Below are positions 16,360 to 26,634 of a stretch of DNA of 64,000 nucleotides, piece after piece. The stretch is taken from contig NZ_JABJXS010000003.1 of NCBI RefSeq assembly GCF_013155275.1, positions 124,001 to 188,000 on the forward strand. The letters are read 5' to 3'. A model generated the notes under the pieces. It was given only the letters and a program-made list of their open reading frames with translations. It did not search any database and was not told where the DNA came from. Source of the stretch: Brenneria sp. hezel4-2-4. Lineage in GTDB: Bacteria > Pseudomonadota > Gammaproteobacteria > Enterobacterales > Enterobacteriaceae. The first letter of the stretch is position 1, and each line of letters opens with the position of its first letter. The translations under genes and the position numbers were made by a program.

Positions 16360-17400
16360 TCAGGGGGCGGGATAGGTAAAGCGACGGTGGATAGCGTCCA
16401 GTTCATCCAGTATTTCACCGTCCAGCGTCAGGTTCTGGCTGTCCAGATTGATCTGCAACTGATCGACCGAGGTTGCGCCCAGCAGCGTCGTGGCGACAAA
16501 CGGTTGCTGGCGGACGAAGGCCAGCGCCATTTGCGCGGGATCCAGAGCGTGCTTTTGCGCCAGCGCCACATATTCGGCAATCGCCAGTTGGGTATGCTCG
16601 GCGGTATAGCGCACAAAGCGGCTGTAAAGCGTGTTACGCGCGCCGGCCGGTCTGGCGCCATTCAGGTATTTCCCGGTCAGCGTACCAAACGCCAGCGCGG
16701 AGTAGGCCAACAGCTCGATGCCTTCATGCTGGCTGATTTCCGCCAGGCCGACTTCGAAACTGCGGTTCAGCAGATTGTAGGGATTCTGAATGGAAACGAT
16801 GCGCGGCAGATCGTGTTTTTCCGCCAGATGCAGATAACGCATCACGCCCCACGGAGTTTCGTTGGAAACGCCGATATAGCGAATTTTACCCGCCCGAACC
16901 TGCTCATTCAGCGCTTCCAGCGTTTCCAATAATGTAACCGCGGGCTTTTCATCCGTATATTGATAGCCCAGTTTACCGAAGCAGTTGGTTTGTCGCTGCG
17001 GCCAGTGCAGTTGATATAAGTCGATATAGTCGGTGTTCAGGCGGGTCAGGCTGGCGTCCAGCGCATCACGGATATTTTTACGATCCAGCGCCTGCTGAGG
17101 ACGGATACCGCTATCGTTACCGCGCACCGGCCCGGCGACCTTGCTGGCCAGAATGATTTTTTCGCGTCCGCCGCGGGATTTCAGCCAGGAGCCAATATAG
17201 CTTTCGGTTAATCCCTGAGTTTCCGGGCGTGGGGGCACCGGATACATTTCTGCTGTATCAATCAGGTTGACCCCTGCGGCAATGGCGAGATCCAATTGGG
17301 CATGAGCTTCAGCTTCACTGTTTTGTTCGCCAAAGGTCATCGTGCCGAGGCCCAGCACACTCACTTCTAAAGAACTGTGGGGAATACGGTGATATAGCAT
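16360..17400 (-). CDS. tas: Aldo-keto reductase Tas
   Basis: A 346-residue NADP(H)-dependent TIM-barrel reductase. It has the AKR pattern: LGLGTMTFGEQNSEAEAHAQLDLA, the catalytic tyrosine in DTAEMYPVPPRPETQG, lysine in ILASKVAGP, and the cofactor loop near the C-terminus. It is highly similar along its length to E. coli Tas, which was named for suppressing a tyrosine requirement in starved cells. The physiological substrate is unknown. Monocistronic. Confidence 0.93.
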   Translation of the reverse strand: MLYHRIPHSSLEVSVLGLGTMTFGEQNSEAEAHAQLDLAIAAGVNLIDTAEMYPVPPRPETQGLTESYIGSWLKSRGGREKIILASKVAGPVRGNDSGIRPQQALDRKNIRDALDASLTRLNTDYIDLYQLHWPQRQTNCFGKLGYQYTDEKPAVTLLETLEALNEQVRAGKIRYIGVSNETPWGVMRYLHLAEKHDLPRIVSIQNPYNLLNRSFEVGLAEISQHEGIELLAYSALAFGTLTGKYLNGARPAGARNTLYSRFVRYTAEHTQLAIAEYVALAQKHALDPAQMALAFVRQQPFVATTLLGATSVDQLQINLDSQNLTLDGEILDELDAIHRRFTYPAP

Positions 17401-17547
17401 TGCCAGCTTCCTTTATGTCTGAAAATAGCCGGGCGCGTATTTACGCGCCAGCATTTGACTATAACGAAGCCGGGTCATGTGGGGAAGCGTCTTTATATAT
17501 TCGACATGGGCGGCCGGGGCCGCGGGATAAAAGAATCAATTCGAAAA

Positions 17548-17769
17548 TCAACGCTCAATGATCTGCGAAATATCATCACGGTTAATCTGTTTCTTATTGC
17601 CTTGTTCATCAACGTAACTGAGCATTCCGGTGTCTTTATCCAATTCCGGCTTGCTTTGCGTCAGCAGCATCTGCCCCTGTTTGGTCGCCATGACATAGTG
17701 GCTGGAACAACCGCTGAGGGTGAACAGCAACGCCAACGCTATCGCTATTTTGATCCGAACTTTCATCAT
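17548..17769 (-). CDS. ygdR: Small lipoprotein YgdR (YgdI/YgdR family, DUF903)
   Basis: A 73-residue lipoprotein with signal [17 protein letters not shown] and lipobox LSGC (C21). The short mature domain [13 protein letters not shown]... [22 protein letters not shown] is a small beta fold. A close relative, ygdI, lies at 52801 in this window. Function unknown. Either of the two adjacent ATGs could start it. Confidence 0.9.
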   Translation of the reverse strand: MMKVRIKIAIALALLFTLSGCSSHYVMATKQGQMLLTQSKPELDKDTGMLSYVDEQGNKKQINRDDISQIIER

Positions 17770-17920
17770 ACTTACCCGTCATTACAGCAAAAAAATTGAA
17801 GATTCTCGAATGAGTCTAGCAAATAGTCGGTAAGGATTAAGTAAGAATAATGGAAAAAATGAATAATCAGTCGGGGCAACGCGATGTAATCCGGGCGGCG
17901 GCGATGCCGCCCGGACAGGC

Positions 17921-18643
17921 TCAATGCGTTTGCGTTGTTTTGGCTTTTTTGCCGCGCAGCAGATTCAGCGCTTCCACCGACATGGAGAAGAACATGGCGA
18001 AGTAGATATAGCCTTTCGGCACATGAATCTCGACGCTTTCCAGAATCAACGTGAAGCCGACCAATATCAGGAACGACAGCGCCAGCATTTTGACCGATGG
18101 GTGTCGCTCAACGAATTCGCCGATGGCCCGGGCGGAAAACATCATCACGCCGACCGCGATAATCACCGCCGCCATCATAATAAACAGATGGTCGGACAGG
18201 CCGACGGCGGTAATCACCGAATCCAGGCTAAAGATGATATCCAGCAGCATGATTTGCACGATCGCCCCAAAAAATGAATGCACCTGTGAGACGTGATCTT
18301 CCGATCCCCCCTCCACCGTTTCGTGAATTTCCTTGCTCGACTTCCAGATCAGGAACAACCCGCCGAAAAACAGGATCAGATCGCGAGTGGAAATGTCATT
18401 GCCGAATACGGTAAACAGCGGGTTGGTCAGGCGGATAACCCAGGCAATCGAGGCCAGCAACCCCAGACGCATCAGCATGGCGCCCATAAGGCCGATCCGA
18501 CGGGCTTTATTCTGTTGGGCTTTGGGGAGTTTGGCGACCACCAACGACAGGAAAATGATGTTGTCGATACCAAGAACGATTTCCAGAATAGTCAGCGTTC
18601 CCAGTGCCAACCAGGCATTCGGATCAACAATCCAATCAAACAT
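17921..18643 (-). CDS. ygdQ: TerC family integral membrane protein YgdQ
   Basis: The 240 residues span the inner membrane about seven times. The TerC signature acidic residues occur in helices: EIVLGIDNIIFLSLV and MLLDIIFSLDSVITAVG. Relatives are linked to metal-ion export. No CBS or CorC domain is attached. Order ygdR, ygdQ, mutH is as in E. coli. Substrate unknown. Confidence 0.93.
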   Translation of the reverse strand: MFDWIVDPNAWLALGTLTILEIVLGIDNIIFLSLVVAKLPKAQQNKARRIGLMGAMLMRLGLLASIAWVIRLTNPLFTVFGNDISTRDLILFFGGLFLIWKSSKEIHETVEGGSEDHVSQVHSFFGAIVQIMLLDIIFSLDSVITAVGLSDHLFIMMAAVIIAVGVMMFSARAIGEFVERHPSVKMLALSFLILVGFTLILESVEIHVPKGYIYFAMFFSMSVEALNLLRGKKAKTTQTH

Positions 18644-18724
18644 TATATCAATGCACCTTAAACGAAATGTAAACGGTATTATACGCTGTCAGACAAGTGA
18701 ACAGGCAAGAGAAAGCGTGGTTGA

Positions 18725-19411
18725 TTACAGCAGAAAATGGCGCGCCAATAGGGGAGCCGTGAATGTTTTCTTCAGGTAGAATCCACGGGGCAGGGTCAGG
18801 ATGGGTTGCCCGAATTCACCAATCGCTTCCGTCAGGGCACGGCTATTTGCCGCTTTGGGGCGTAATTGTAGCACTTCACCGTGGCGTGCGGTGATACTTT
18901 CCACCTGGCCGAGCACGATCAGATCCATCAACTCTTCCCAGTCGCGGCGCAACCGATCTTCCTCTTCCCGGCTGGGGCTCCAGATCAGCGGCGCGCCGAT
19001 GCGCCGCTCGCCCAAAGGGATCGGCCGGGAGCCTTCCACCGGGATCCACAATACCCGCGCCAGCTTGTGCCGAACGTGGCTGCTTTCCCATGTTACGCCG
19101 CTATTGCCGGTTAACGGCGCCACGCATACAAACGTGGTTTCCAGCGGCCTGCCTTGCTCATCAATGGGAATGGTCTTCAGTTCAATACCGATATCGGGGA
19201 AATCCTGCTCGGGTTTACTGCCCGCGCTGGCGCCCAGAAAACGCTCCAGCAGCGTGCCAATCCAGCCTTTGTCCCGCTTCAGATTCGCCGGCAGCGGCAG
19301 TTGCGCGATGTCCGCCAGTTCAGCCAGATTATAACCGGCAAGCGACTGCGCCCGTAGCAACAATTCCTGTTCGCTAAGCGGCGGGGTAGTAAGAACGGAG
19401 GGTGAATTCAT
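18725..19411 (-). CDS. mutH: DNA mismatch repair endonuclease MutH
   Basis: Nicks the unmethylated strand at hemimethylated GATC when activated by MutL. The nuclease motif D-x6-ExK is visible in [16 protein letters not shown], followed by [19 protein letters not shown]. The C-terminal tail [17 protein letters not shown] is typical. I chose the ATG at 19411 ([12 protein letters not shown]), giving 228 residues, the E. coli length; the frame is open 13 codons further up without a ribosome site. It diverges from rppH across about 700 bp holding DnaA boxes. Confidence 0.94.
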   Translation of the reverse strand: MNSPSVLTTPPLSEQELLLRAQSLAGYNLAELADIAQLPLPANLKRDKGWIGTLLERFLGASAGSKPEQDFPDIGIELKTIPIDEQGRPLETTFVCVAPLTGNSGVTWESSHVRHKLARVLWIPVEGSRPIPLGERRIGAPLIWSPSREEEDRLRRDWEELMDLIVLGQVESITARHGEVLQLRPKAANSRALTEAIGEFGQPILTLPRGFYLKKTFTAPLLARHFLL

Positions 19412-19599
19412 AAAGTATATCGTCCGATTTTTTCCGCTCAAAAAAAACACAGCGGTAGAAAAACATTAACGCACAGTCAGAGGATCTGTTGAGGAAATCA
19501 ATAATAGCATGATTCTTAGCGATTTTTTTTGCTGCGATAACCATCCTCGTCTCTTATTTTCATAAACTGTGCACCTGTAGACACCGACAATGAACAGGA

Positions 19600-20015
19600 T
19601 CTTACACTAGCTTATCCACAGATTTCTTGGATAACCGGTATAAATACGGATTACTGGTTTGATTTACAGCCTTGACGCGCGCCGGTTTTGCTGTTTTTGC
19701 CGGTTTTTTATCTGATTTGCGATGATGTCCTGTGGATAAAATCGGTATAGAGCGATCTTTCGCCAGTATTGTGATGATAATAATTTAATCAGGATCTTTG
19801 ACGGTGGTTTTACCGCGGATTAATGATTTAATGTGATGAAAATAAAGGATTATTTTTTATCTGGTTGAGATGCTCATTACCCATTGCGGAAATAGGTTGT
19901 GCTCACTTTTTCATGGGTTCTACACAAAGATGTCCACAGAAATAGTGAATAAACCGCGAGTGTGGGACTTAACATGTTTATAACTTCGAGGAGATCTGTG
20001 GGTTATCCATATCTT
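19600..20015. promoter_or_regulatory. DnaA-box cluster, probable DARS2 (DnaA-reactivating site)
   Basis: The mutH-rppH gap (19412-20111) has no gene. Two perfect DnaA boxes occur: TTATCCACA at 19612-19620 and its complement TGTGGATAA at 19731-19739. Near-boxes are CTTGGATAA (19626-19634, facing the first), TGTCCACAG (19931) and TTATCCATA (20003). E. coli carries DARS2, which converts ADP-DnaA to ATP-DnaA and times replication, in this same mutH-rppH (ygdP) interval. Conserved position plus paired boxes support the call. IHF and Fis sites, needed in E. coli, were not assigned with confidence. Confidence 0.7.
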
Positions 20016-20111
20016 ATTATAAAGATAACTGAGCCAAGCAGTAGTTTACCGTCTGCCGGGAGTGTGAAACAATCAGGTCATCTTTGCATTATAAGTCTAT
20101 CGAGGTAGTCG

Positions 20112-20645
20112 GTGATCGATGATGATGGCTACCGCCCGAATGTTGGTATTGTAATTTGTAATCGGCAGGGACAGGTCTTGTGGGCCCGTCGTTACGGTCA
20201 GCACTCCTGGCAGTTTCCACAGGGGGGAATTAACCCCGGTGAAAGCGCGGAGCAGGCGATGTACCGTGAACTGTTCGAAGAAGTGGGATTAAAGAAAAAA
20301 GATGTCCGGATTCTGGCATCTACCCGCAACTGGTTACGTTATAAATTACCAAAACGTTTGGTGCGTTGGGATACAAAACCGGTATGTATCGGCCAAAAGC
20401 AAAAATGGTTTCTGCTACAGTTGATGTGTAATGAGTCGGATATCAATATGCAAAGCAGTGGCACGCCTGAGTTTGATGGCTGGCGTTGGGTCAGTTACTG
20501 GTATCCGGTACGTCAGGTCGTTTCTTTCAAACGTGATGTTTATCGTCGGGTGATGAAGGAATTTATCAGCCCGGTGATACAACTTCAGGAGAATACTGCT
20601 GCCCGGACTGCGCCGCCGTCCGGCTCCCGGCGAAAGAGAGGGTAA
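20112..20645 (+). CDS. rppH: RNA pyrophosphohydrolase
   Basis: Removes pyrophosphate from the 5' end of triphosphorylated mRNA, starting RNase E-dependent decay. The start is GTG, as I recall for E. coli. The Nudix box spans residues 38-60 (GGINPGES... RELFEEVGL) with the metal-binding glutamates E53, E56 and E57. The 177-residue length fits. It lies 12 bp before ptsP, a linkage seen across enterobacteria. Confidence 0.96.
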   Translation: MIDDDGYRPNVGIVICNRQGQVLWARRYGQHSWQFPQGGINPGESAEQAMYRELFEEVGLKKKDVRILASTRNWLRYKLPKRLVRWDTKPVCIGQKQKWFLLQLMCNESDINMQSSGTPEFDGWRWVSYWYPVRQVVSFKRDVYRRVMKEFISPVIQLQENTAARTAPPSGSRRKRG

Positions 20646-20657
20646 TTCAGGCACATC

Positions 20658-22904
20658 ATGCTCACGCGCTTGCGAGAAATTGTCGAAAAAGTAGCGGCGG
20701 CGGCCCGCCTTGATGATGCGCTGGACATTCTGGTCAATGAAACCTGCCAGGCAATGGACACGGAAGTCTGTTCGATTTATCTGGCCGATCGCGATCACCA
20801 ATGTTACTACCTGATGGCGACGCGCGGGTTGAAGAAACCACGCGGGCGCACCGTCACGCTGGCATTCGGTCAGGGGGTGGTCGGCCTGGTGGGGCAACGC
20901 GCCGAGCCGATTAATCTGGCGGATGCCCGCACCCATCCCAGTTTCAAATATATTCCTGCCGTAAAAGAACAGCACTTCCGCTCTTTCCTGGGCGTGCCGG
21001 TTATCCATCGCCGTCAACTGCTGGGGGTTTTGGTGGTGCAGCAGCGCGAACACCGACAGTTTGATAAAAACGAAGAGTCGTTTATGGTGACGCTGGCCAC
21101 GCAGATGGCGGCCATTCTTTCCCAGGCGCAGATTAAAACGCTGTTCAGTCAATACCGTCAGACGCGAATCAAGGCGCTGGCGGCCTCGCCCGGCGTGGCC
21201 ATCGCCCCCGGCTGGCAGGATTGCAGCCAACCTTCTCTGGATCAGGTTTTTCCGGCTTCCAGTCTGGATAGCGAACGCGAGCGCGCCCGGTTAACGCAGG
21301 CGTTAGAGGACGCTACGGCGGAGTTTCGGCGCTTCAGTAAACGTTTTAGCGCCAGCGCGCAAAAAGAGAGCGCGGCCATTTTCGACTTGTATTCTCACCT
21401 GCTGAATGACGCCCGTCTAAAGCGCGAACTGTTTCAGGAAGTGGATGCCGGTCACGCGGCGCAATGGGCGGTCAAGCTGGTGATTGAGCGTTTTGCGGCG
21501 CAGTTCGCCAATTTGCAGGACACCTATCTGCGCGAGCGCGCCGGCGATTTGCGTGCTTTGGGACAGCGGCTGCTGTTCCATCTTGACGATAATGCGCAAA
21601 GTATCGGGCAATGGCCCGATCGGTTCATTCTGGTGGCCGATGAACTCACGGCCACCCTGCTGGCGGAGCTGCCCCCGGAGCGGCTGGCGGGAGTCGTGGT
21701 ATACGATGGCGCGGCAAATTCCCATGCCGCCATTCTGGTTCGGGCCATGGGGATCCCCACCCTGGTCGGCGCGGATATTCAGCCTGAGCTGCTGCATCAG
21801 CGGTTGTTGATTATTGATGGTTATCGCGGCGAACTGTTGGTGGATCCTGAACCGGTATTGGTGCAGGAATATCAACGTCTGTTGATTGAGGAAAATGAGC
21901 TAACCCGTTTGACGGAAGGCGATATGGAGCGCCCGGCCGTCCTGAAAAGCGGTGAGCGTATTCAGGTGATGCTGAATGCCGGCTTGAGCGCAGAACATGA
22001 AAAACTTTTTATTAATCAGGTTGATGGCGTAGGTCTGTATCGAACTGAGATCCCTTTTATGCTTCAGAGCGGTTTTCCGTCTGAAGATGAACAAATGGCC
22101 CAATATCAACGCATGTTACGGCTCTATCCCTCGCGTCAGGTGATATTGCGTACGTTGGATATCGGCGCCGACAAGCCGTTGCCCTATCTGCCCATCAGTG
22201 AAGAGAATCCGTGCCTTGGCTGGCGCGGTATTCGTATTACCCTCGATCAGCCGGAAATATTTTTAATTCAGGTGCGCGCCATGCTGCGGGCGAATGCGCA
22301 TATCGGCAATCTGAATATTCTGTTGCCGATGGTAAGCAGTGTGGATGAAATTGATGAAGCGCGTCGTTTGATCGACCAGGCCGCCGCTGAAGTTGAGGAA
22401 CTGCTGGGCTTCCCTCAGCCCAAACCCCGTATCGGCATTATGATCGAAGTGCCGTCGATGATCTTTCTGCTGTCGCATCTGGCTTCACGCGTCGATTTTG
22501 TTTCCGTTGGAACCAACGATCTTACCCAGTATTTACTGGCGGTGGATCGTAACAACGTCCATGTCGCCTCTCTGTATGACAGCCTGCATCCGGCGATGCT
22601 ACAGGCGTTGCATGTGATTGCAAGCGCGTGCCGGCGTCACAATATCGAAGCGTCGGTTTGCGGCGAGATGGCGGGGGAACCGCTGGGCGCATTAATGCTG
22701 ATGGGGCTGGGATATCGCACGCTGAGTATGAATGGCCGCAGCGTGGCGAGGATTAAATATCTGCTGCGGCAGATCGATTTATCCGAGGCGCAGGCGCTGG
22801 TTGAAACCTTGCTGAAGGCGCAGAGCGCCAGCGAAGTAAGGCAATGGGCATCGATCTTTATTGAAGAGCGCGGGCTGGGGGGGCTGATCCGCGGCGGACG
22901 CTGA
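20658..22904 (+). CDS. ptsP: Phosphoenolpyruvate-protein phosphotransferase of the nitrogen PTS (EI-Ntr)
   Basis: First enzyme of the PTS-Ntr relay (PtsP to NPr to PtsN), which signals nitrogen and potassium state rather than importing sugar. The 748 residues comprise an N-terminal GAF domain (about 1-165, senses glutamine/2-oxoglutarate), the phosphohistidine domain with GAANSHAAILVRAMG (H356) and the PEP-binding barrel (GVGLYRTEIPFM, VSVGTNDLTQY, catalytic Cys in SVCGEMAG). Length equals E. coli PtsP. Follows rppH in an apparent operon. Confidence 0.95.
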   Translation: MLTRLREIVEKVAAAARLDDALDILVNETCQAMDTEVCSIYLADRDHQCYYLMATRGLKKPRGRTVTLAFGQGVVGLVGQRAEPINLADARTHPSFKYIPAVKEQHFRSFLGVPVIHRRQLLGVLVVQQREHRQFDKNEESFMVTLATQMAAILSQAQIKTLFSQYRQTRIKALAASPGVAIAPGWQDCSQPSLDQVFPASSLDSERERARLTQALEDATAEFRRFSKRFSASAQKESAAIFDLYSHLLNDARLKRELFQEVDAGHAAQWAVKLVIERFAAQFANLQDTYLRERAGDLRALGQRLLFHLDDNAQSIGQWPDRFILVADELTATLLAELPPERLAGVVVYDGAANSHAAILVRAMGIPTLVGADIQPELLHQRLLIIDGYRGELLVDPEPVLVQEYQRLLIEENELTRLTEGDMERPAVLKSGERIQVMLNAGLSAEHEKLFINQVDGVGLYRTEIPFMLQSGFPSEDEQMAQYQRMLRLYPSRQVILRTLDIGADKPLPYLPISEENPCLGWRGIRITLDQPEIFLIQVRAMLRANAHIGNLNILLPMVSSVDEIDEARRLIDQAAAEVEELLGFPQPKPRIGIMIEVPSMIFLLSHLASRVDFVSVGTNDLTQYLLAVDRNNVHVASLYDSLHPAMLQALHVIASACRRHNIEASVCGEMAGEPLGALMLMGLGYRTLSMNGRSVARIKYLLRQIDLSEAQALVETLLKAQSASEVRQWASIFIEERGLGGLIRGGR

Positions 22905-23205
22905 TTGCCGATCTCGCTATTCCCTTGCCGCATAAAATATTTTACAGAACTTTTCCCTGCCGGATAAGCAACCTACCCGGCGCGCTATGCTATGATTCGC
23001 CACCGCGGTTTGCAGGAAAAAGATGAGAAATGCGGTGATGACAACCTTAATCGCGTCTGGATCGAAATGCCCGGGCTTAGGCCGCTACCGCTGTATCGGC
23101 GACGGTTCCTGATATCAGATGGTGTCATAAGTCAGGGCTGATTCCTGCCTCGGCATATTAATAGCCCCGTAGCCGGGAACAATAAAACAAAATATGTGGT
23201 GAACT
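22905..23205. other. Intergenic region upstream of lgt
   Basis: About 300 bp between ptsP and lgt. It contains a loose inverted repeat (CACCGC near 23000 and GCGGTG near 23035) and presumably the lgt promoter, which I could not place with confidence. No gene seen. Confidence 0.4.
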
Positions 23206-24069
23206 ATGACGACAAGCTATCTGGCGTTTCCTCAGTTTGATCCGGTGATTTTTTCCATCGGCCCGGTGGCCTTGCACTGGTATGGACTGATGTATTTGGT
23301 TGGGTTTGTGTTTGCCATGTGGCTGGCGGTGCGTCGCGCCAACAAACCGGGCAGCGGCTGGACCAAAGACGAAGTCGAAAACCTGCTGTATATCGGCTTC
23401 CTCGGGGTATTTATCGGCGGCCGCCTGGGCTATGTGCTGTTCTATGCGTTGCCGTCGTTTCTGGATAACCCGCTCTATCTGTTTAAAGTCTGGGATGGCG
23501 GAATGTCATTCCACGGCGGTCTGGTCGGCGTGATCTGCGTGATGTTGTGGTTTGCCCGTCGAACCAAACGCCATTTCTTTCAGGTGGCTGACTTTATTGC
23601 GCCGCTTATCCCGTTTGGTCTGGGGGCCGGGCGTCTGGGTAACTTTATCAACGGCGAACTGTGGGGACGCGTTACCACCGATACGCCGTGGGCGATGTTG
23701 TTTCCGGGTTCACGCAGCGAAGATCTGGCGCTGGCGGTCGGTAATCCTCAGTGGCAGGCGATTTTTAATCAGTACGGCATGCTGCCGCGGCATCCTTCTC
23801 AGTTATATCAGATGCTGCTTGAGGGCATCGTTCTGTTTATCATACTGAATCTGTTTATCCGTAAACCGCGTCCGATGGGCAGCGTTTCTGGGTTATTCCT
23901 GATCGGCTATGGCGTATTCCGTATCATTTCAGAGTTTTTCCGCCAGCCCGATGCGCAACTGGGGTTATTCAGCAATATCTTCAGCATGGGGCAAATTCTG
24001 TCGATACCGATGGTGATAGCCGGGGTTGTGTTGATGGTTTGGGCCTATCGTCGGCCGGCACAGCAATAA
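23206..24069 (+). CDS. lgt: Prolipoprotein diacylglyceryl transferase
   Basis: Transfers diacylglycerol from phosphatidylglycerol to the lipobox cysteine, the first step of lipoprotein maturation in the inner membrane. The 287 residues have seven membrane segments. The essential histidine H103 lies in [12 protein letters not shown], and the Lgt signature [16 protein letters not shown] is intact. It would act on MltA, MltC, YgdR and YgdI encoded in this window. Followed by thyA 36 bp later, the usual pair. Confidence 0.96.
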   Translation: MTTSYLAFPQFDPVIFSIGPVALHWYGLMYLVGFVFAMWLAVRRANKPGSGWTKDEVENLLYIGFLGVFIGGRLGYVLFYALPSFLDNPLYLFKVWDGGMSFHGGLVGVICVMLWFARRTKRHFFQVADFIAPLIPFGLGAGRLGNFINGELWGRVTTDTPWAMLFPGSRSEDLALAVGNPQWQAIFNQYGMLPRHPSQLYQMLLEGIVLFIILNLFIRKPRPMGSVSGLFLIGYGVFRIISEFFRQPDAQLGLFSNIFSMGQILSIPMVIAGVVLMVWAYRRPAQQ

Positions 24070-24105
24070 TCAGCCGTAATTCTTTAATATTCGTGGTGAG
24101 GTAGT

Positions 24106-24900
24106 ATGAAACAGTATCTGGATCTGATGAAAAAAGTGCTTGAGGAAGGGACGCCGAAAGCCGATCGCACGGGCACCGGTACGCTGTCGATTTTCGGCCA
24201 TCAGATGCGTTTCAATTTACAGGACGGTTTTCCTCTGGTCACGACCAAGCGCTGCCACCTGCGCTCAATCATTCATGAGCTGCTGTGGTTCCTGAATGGC
24301 GACACCAATGTGGCGTATCTGCATGATAACAAGGTCAGTATCTGGGACGAATGGGCGGATGAAAACGGCGATCTCGGCCCGGTCTACGGCAAACAATGGC
24401 GCGCCTGGGGCGCGGCCGACGGTCGTCAGATCGACCAGTTGAAAAAAGTGCTTACCCAGTTGAAACAGGATCCCGATTCTCGCCGCATTATTGTTTCCGC
24501 CTGGAACGTGGGGGAGTTGGACAAGATGGTGCTGGCGCCGTGCCACGCGTTTTTCCAATTCTACGTTGCCGATGGCAAATTATCCTGCCAGCTTTATCAG
24601 CGCTCGTGCGACGTGTTCCTCGGTTTGCCTTTCAACATCGCCAGCTATGCCTTACTGGTGCATATGGTGGCGCAGCAGTGCGACCTGGAAGTCGGAGACT
24701 TTGTCTGGACGGGCGGCGATACCCATCTCTACAACAACCATATGGAACAAACGCATCTGCAACTGAGCCGCGAACCGCGGGCCTTGCCGAAGCTGGTGAT
24801 CAAACGCCGTCCCGATACGCTGTTTGATTACCGTTTTGAAGATTTTGAAATCGAAGGCTACGATCCGCATCCGCCGATTAAAGCGCCGGTGGCTATTTGA
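24106..24900 (+). CDS. thyA: Thymidylate synthase
   Basis: Methylates dUMP to dTMP with methylenetetrahydrofolate. The 264 residues match E. coli ThyA in length. The nucleophile C146 lies in [12 protein letters not shown]; the phosphate-binding SRRI and the folate-site end KAPVAI are present. A GAGG site precedes the ATG. A hairpin follows the stop. Confidence 0.97.
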   Translation: MKQYLDLMKKVLEEGTPKADRTGTGTLSIFGHQMRFNLQDGFPLVTTKRCHLRSIIHELLWFLNGDTNVAYLHDNKVSIWDEWADENGDLGPVYGKQWRAWGAADGRQIDQLKKVLTQLKQDPDSRRIIVSAWNVGELDKMVLAPCHAFFQFYVADGKLSCQLYQRSCDVFLGLPFNIASYALLVHMVAQQCDLEVGDFVWTGGDTHLYNNHMEQTHLQLSREPRALPKLVIKRRPDTLFDYRFEDFEIEGYDPHPPIKAPVAI

Positions 24901-24915
24901 GGTCGACGGGTTTGC

Positions 24916-24935
24916 AGGGCCGCTTCCACGGCCCT
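24916..24935 (+). terminator. Terminator hairpin after thyA
   Basis: AGGGCCG (24916-24922) pairs with CGGCCCT (24929-24935) over CTTCCA; a T-rich stretch follows about 15 nt later. Confidence 0.5.
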
Positions 24936-25079
24936 TATCGCTTTACTTTTTTCGCGTTTTTCCTTTCTCCTCGCCGCTTTATTTCCCCCGTTGCATCGTT
25001 GCAATAAAACATTGCGCGTCTTCTCGTATAACGCCGTTAATCCCCTGTATTGATTCACTAAAATTTCTACACTGTCGGC

Positions 25080-25613
25080 ATGAAAACAGTTAACCGACAA
25101 CCGCGGGGGTTTACCTTGCTTGAATTATTGATGGTTCTGACCATTGTGGCGCTACTGGCTGGCGGCGGCTTGCATAGCTGGGGCGGTTATCAACAGGCAT
25201 TGCGTCTGGAGCAGAACGCGCAGCAACTATTGGATTATTTAAACCGGATTCAGGCCAATGCGTATTGGCATAATGAAACCCGGACGGTACGGCTTGTACG
25301 GCAGGATGAATACTGGTGCATAAACGGCGCGGCGGGCGGCAGCGATAAGATGAGCGGTTGCGGCGCGGGCGGCGATGAAAACCATATTTGTTGTGAAAGC
25401 GATGGACAGCAGTTTATGCGCGCCAATAATGATATCTCCGTATTGCGATCCACCAGCGATACCTTTGCGTTTTACGGTTTGCGCAATGCCGCCCAGGCCG
25501 GACACATTACGCTGACGAATCCGGCCGGGCGGTTGCGGTTGGTGATATCCGTACGCGGCCGTATGCGTTTGTGCAGCGAAGCGCAGCCGGTTCTGGCTAT
25601 CCCGTTATGCTAA
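25080..25613 (+). CDS. ppdA: Prepilin peptidase-dependent protein A (minor pseudopilin)
   Basis: A 177-residue type IV pilin-like protein with a GspH-type class III signal: a short basic leader, cleavage at RG/FTLLELLMVLTIVALL, and the conserved Glu at mature position 5. Four later cysteines may form disulfides. Together with ppdB, ygdB and ppdC it forms the minor pseudopilin set that primes type IV pilus or type II secretion fibres. The next gene starts inside its last codons. Confidence 0.88.
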   Translation: MKTVNRQPRGFTLLELLMVLTIVALLAGGGLHSWGGYQQALRLEQNAQQLLDYLNRIQANAYWHNETRTVRLVRQDEYWCINGAAGGSDKMSGCGAGGDENHICCESDGQQFMRANNDISVLRSTSDTFAFYGLRNAAQAGHITLTNPAGRLRLVISVRGRMRLCSEAQPVLAIPLC

Positions 25614-26182
25614 GGGAACAGGGATTCACGCTGGCGGAGGTTCTGCTGGCGCTCAGCCTGAGCAGCCTGATTATGCTGTCTGCGGCACAGCTGTATCCGA
25701 TATTGCGTGCGCAAAGCCAGAACAGCGCCCAGCATTTCCGGCTGGAGCAGTTGTTCAGTCAGGTTGTCTCCGGCATTGAAAAAGATCTGCGGCGAGCCGG
25801 TTTTTGTGCCGGCGAATGCCGGGGGCGCGCGCTCAGCATCGGGCAGTATCCCGGGGAAGCGCCGCAAAGCTGTTTGAATGTATCCTATGATTTAAACCGT
25901 AACGGTGTTTGGGACGGGGGAGAGCAGCAGGATGCCGAATCATTTGGCTATCGTCTGCGCGCCGGCGCATTGGAGATTCAAAGCGGGGTTCATCATTGTC
26001 AGGGCGACCGCTGGGAAAAACTGTTTGATCCACGGGAAGTGGCGCTCACGCAGTTCCGTCTGCAACGTCTGGCCGAGCGCCCGGGCGTGGTTCTGTATGA
26101 GCTGCAACTGGCCGGCTACTGGACGAAACGGCCGGTTGTTCGGCGGAAAATCACCCGTCTGATCGTCGGGCGCAATCAATGA
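25607..26182 (+). CDS. ppdB: Prepilin peptidase-dependent protein B (minor pseudopilin)
   Basis: The ATG at 25607 overlaps the ppdA stop by 7 bp and places the prepilin signal correctly (MLREQG/FTLAEVLLALSLSSLIM, with Glu at mature position 5). The rest is a GspJ/PilW-like globular domain with paired cysteines (CAGEC). Membrane-anchored, facing the periplasm after PilD/GspO processing. Gene order and overlaps indicate one operon. Confidence 0.87.
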   Translation: MLREQGFTLAEVLLALSLSSLIMLSAAQLYPILRAQSQNSAQHFRLEQLFSQVVSGIEKDLRRAGFCAGECRGRALSIGQYPGEAPQSCLNVSYDLNRNGVWDGGEQQDAESFGYRLRAGALEIQSGVHHCQGDRWEKLFDPREVALTQFRLQRLAERPGVVLYELQLAGYWTKRPVVRRKITRLIVGRNQ

Positions 26183-26634
26183 AAAAGGCTTCGCAGTCCG
26201 GCGGCGGAACGCTGGCGATGGTGATGCTGATATCCATCGTCGGACTACTGCTCATGTCCGGTTTGCAGCGCCAACTGGATGCGGCAGTACGGATGGGGAA
26301 TGATGAGCGCCATTATCTGCGCGCCTTTAATCAGGCGCTGTCCTCTTTGAATTGGGCGATGAGTCTGCGTTGGCGCGCAACGGAAGCAGGCTGGCAATGT
26401 CAGATACTGGCGACGGAGGATTTGAAGGCCTGCCTGAAAAAGGCCTCTGATGAGGGGCGGTGGCTGTTGCGCGGCGAGGGGAGAATCCCTGCGCAGTCGC
26501 GTCCGCTGGTGTTATATCAGAGAGTCGTATTGTTAACCTCGGCGTCGGCGAATGCTACGCTGCGGCCTGTGTCGCATGGCTGGCTGGATTTTTGTCCGGA
26601 TAAGGATGCGGCTCACTGTGCTGATTCGGAATAG
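26179..26634 (+). CDS. ygdB: YgdB family protein (DUF2509), pseudopilin-operon component
   Basis: The 151 residues begin with a short basic segment and one hydrophobic helix (SGGGTLAMVMLISIVGLLLM), as in PilX-like minor pilins. The Phe/Glu prepilin site is replaced by GGGTLAM, so normal processing is uncertain. It overlaps ppdB by 4 bp and ppdC by 29 bp. Family DUF2509; probably the PilX/GspK-like member of the complex. Confidence 0.85.
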   Translation: MKKASQSGGGTLAMVMLISIVGLLLMSGLQRQLDAAVRMGNDERHYLRAFNQALSSLNWAMSLRWRATEAGWQCQILATEDLKACLKKASDEGRWLLRGEGRIPAQSRPLVLYQRVVLLTSASANATLRPVSHGWLDFCPDKDAAHCADSE

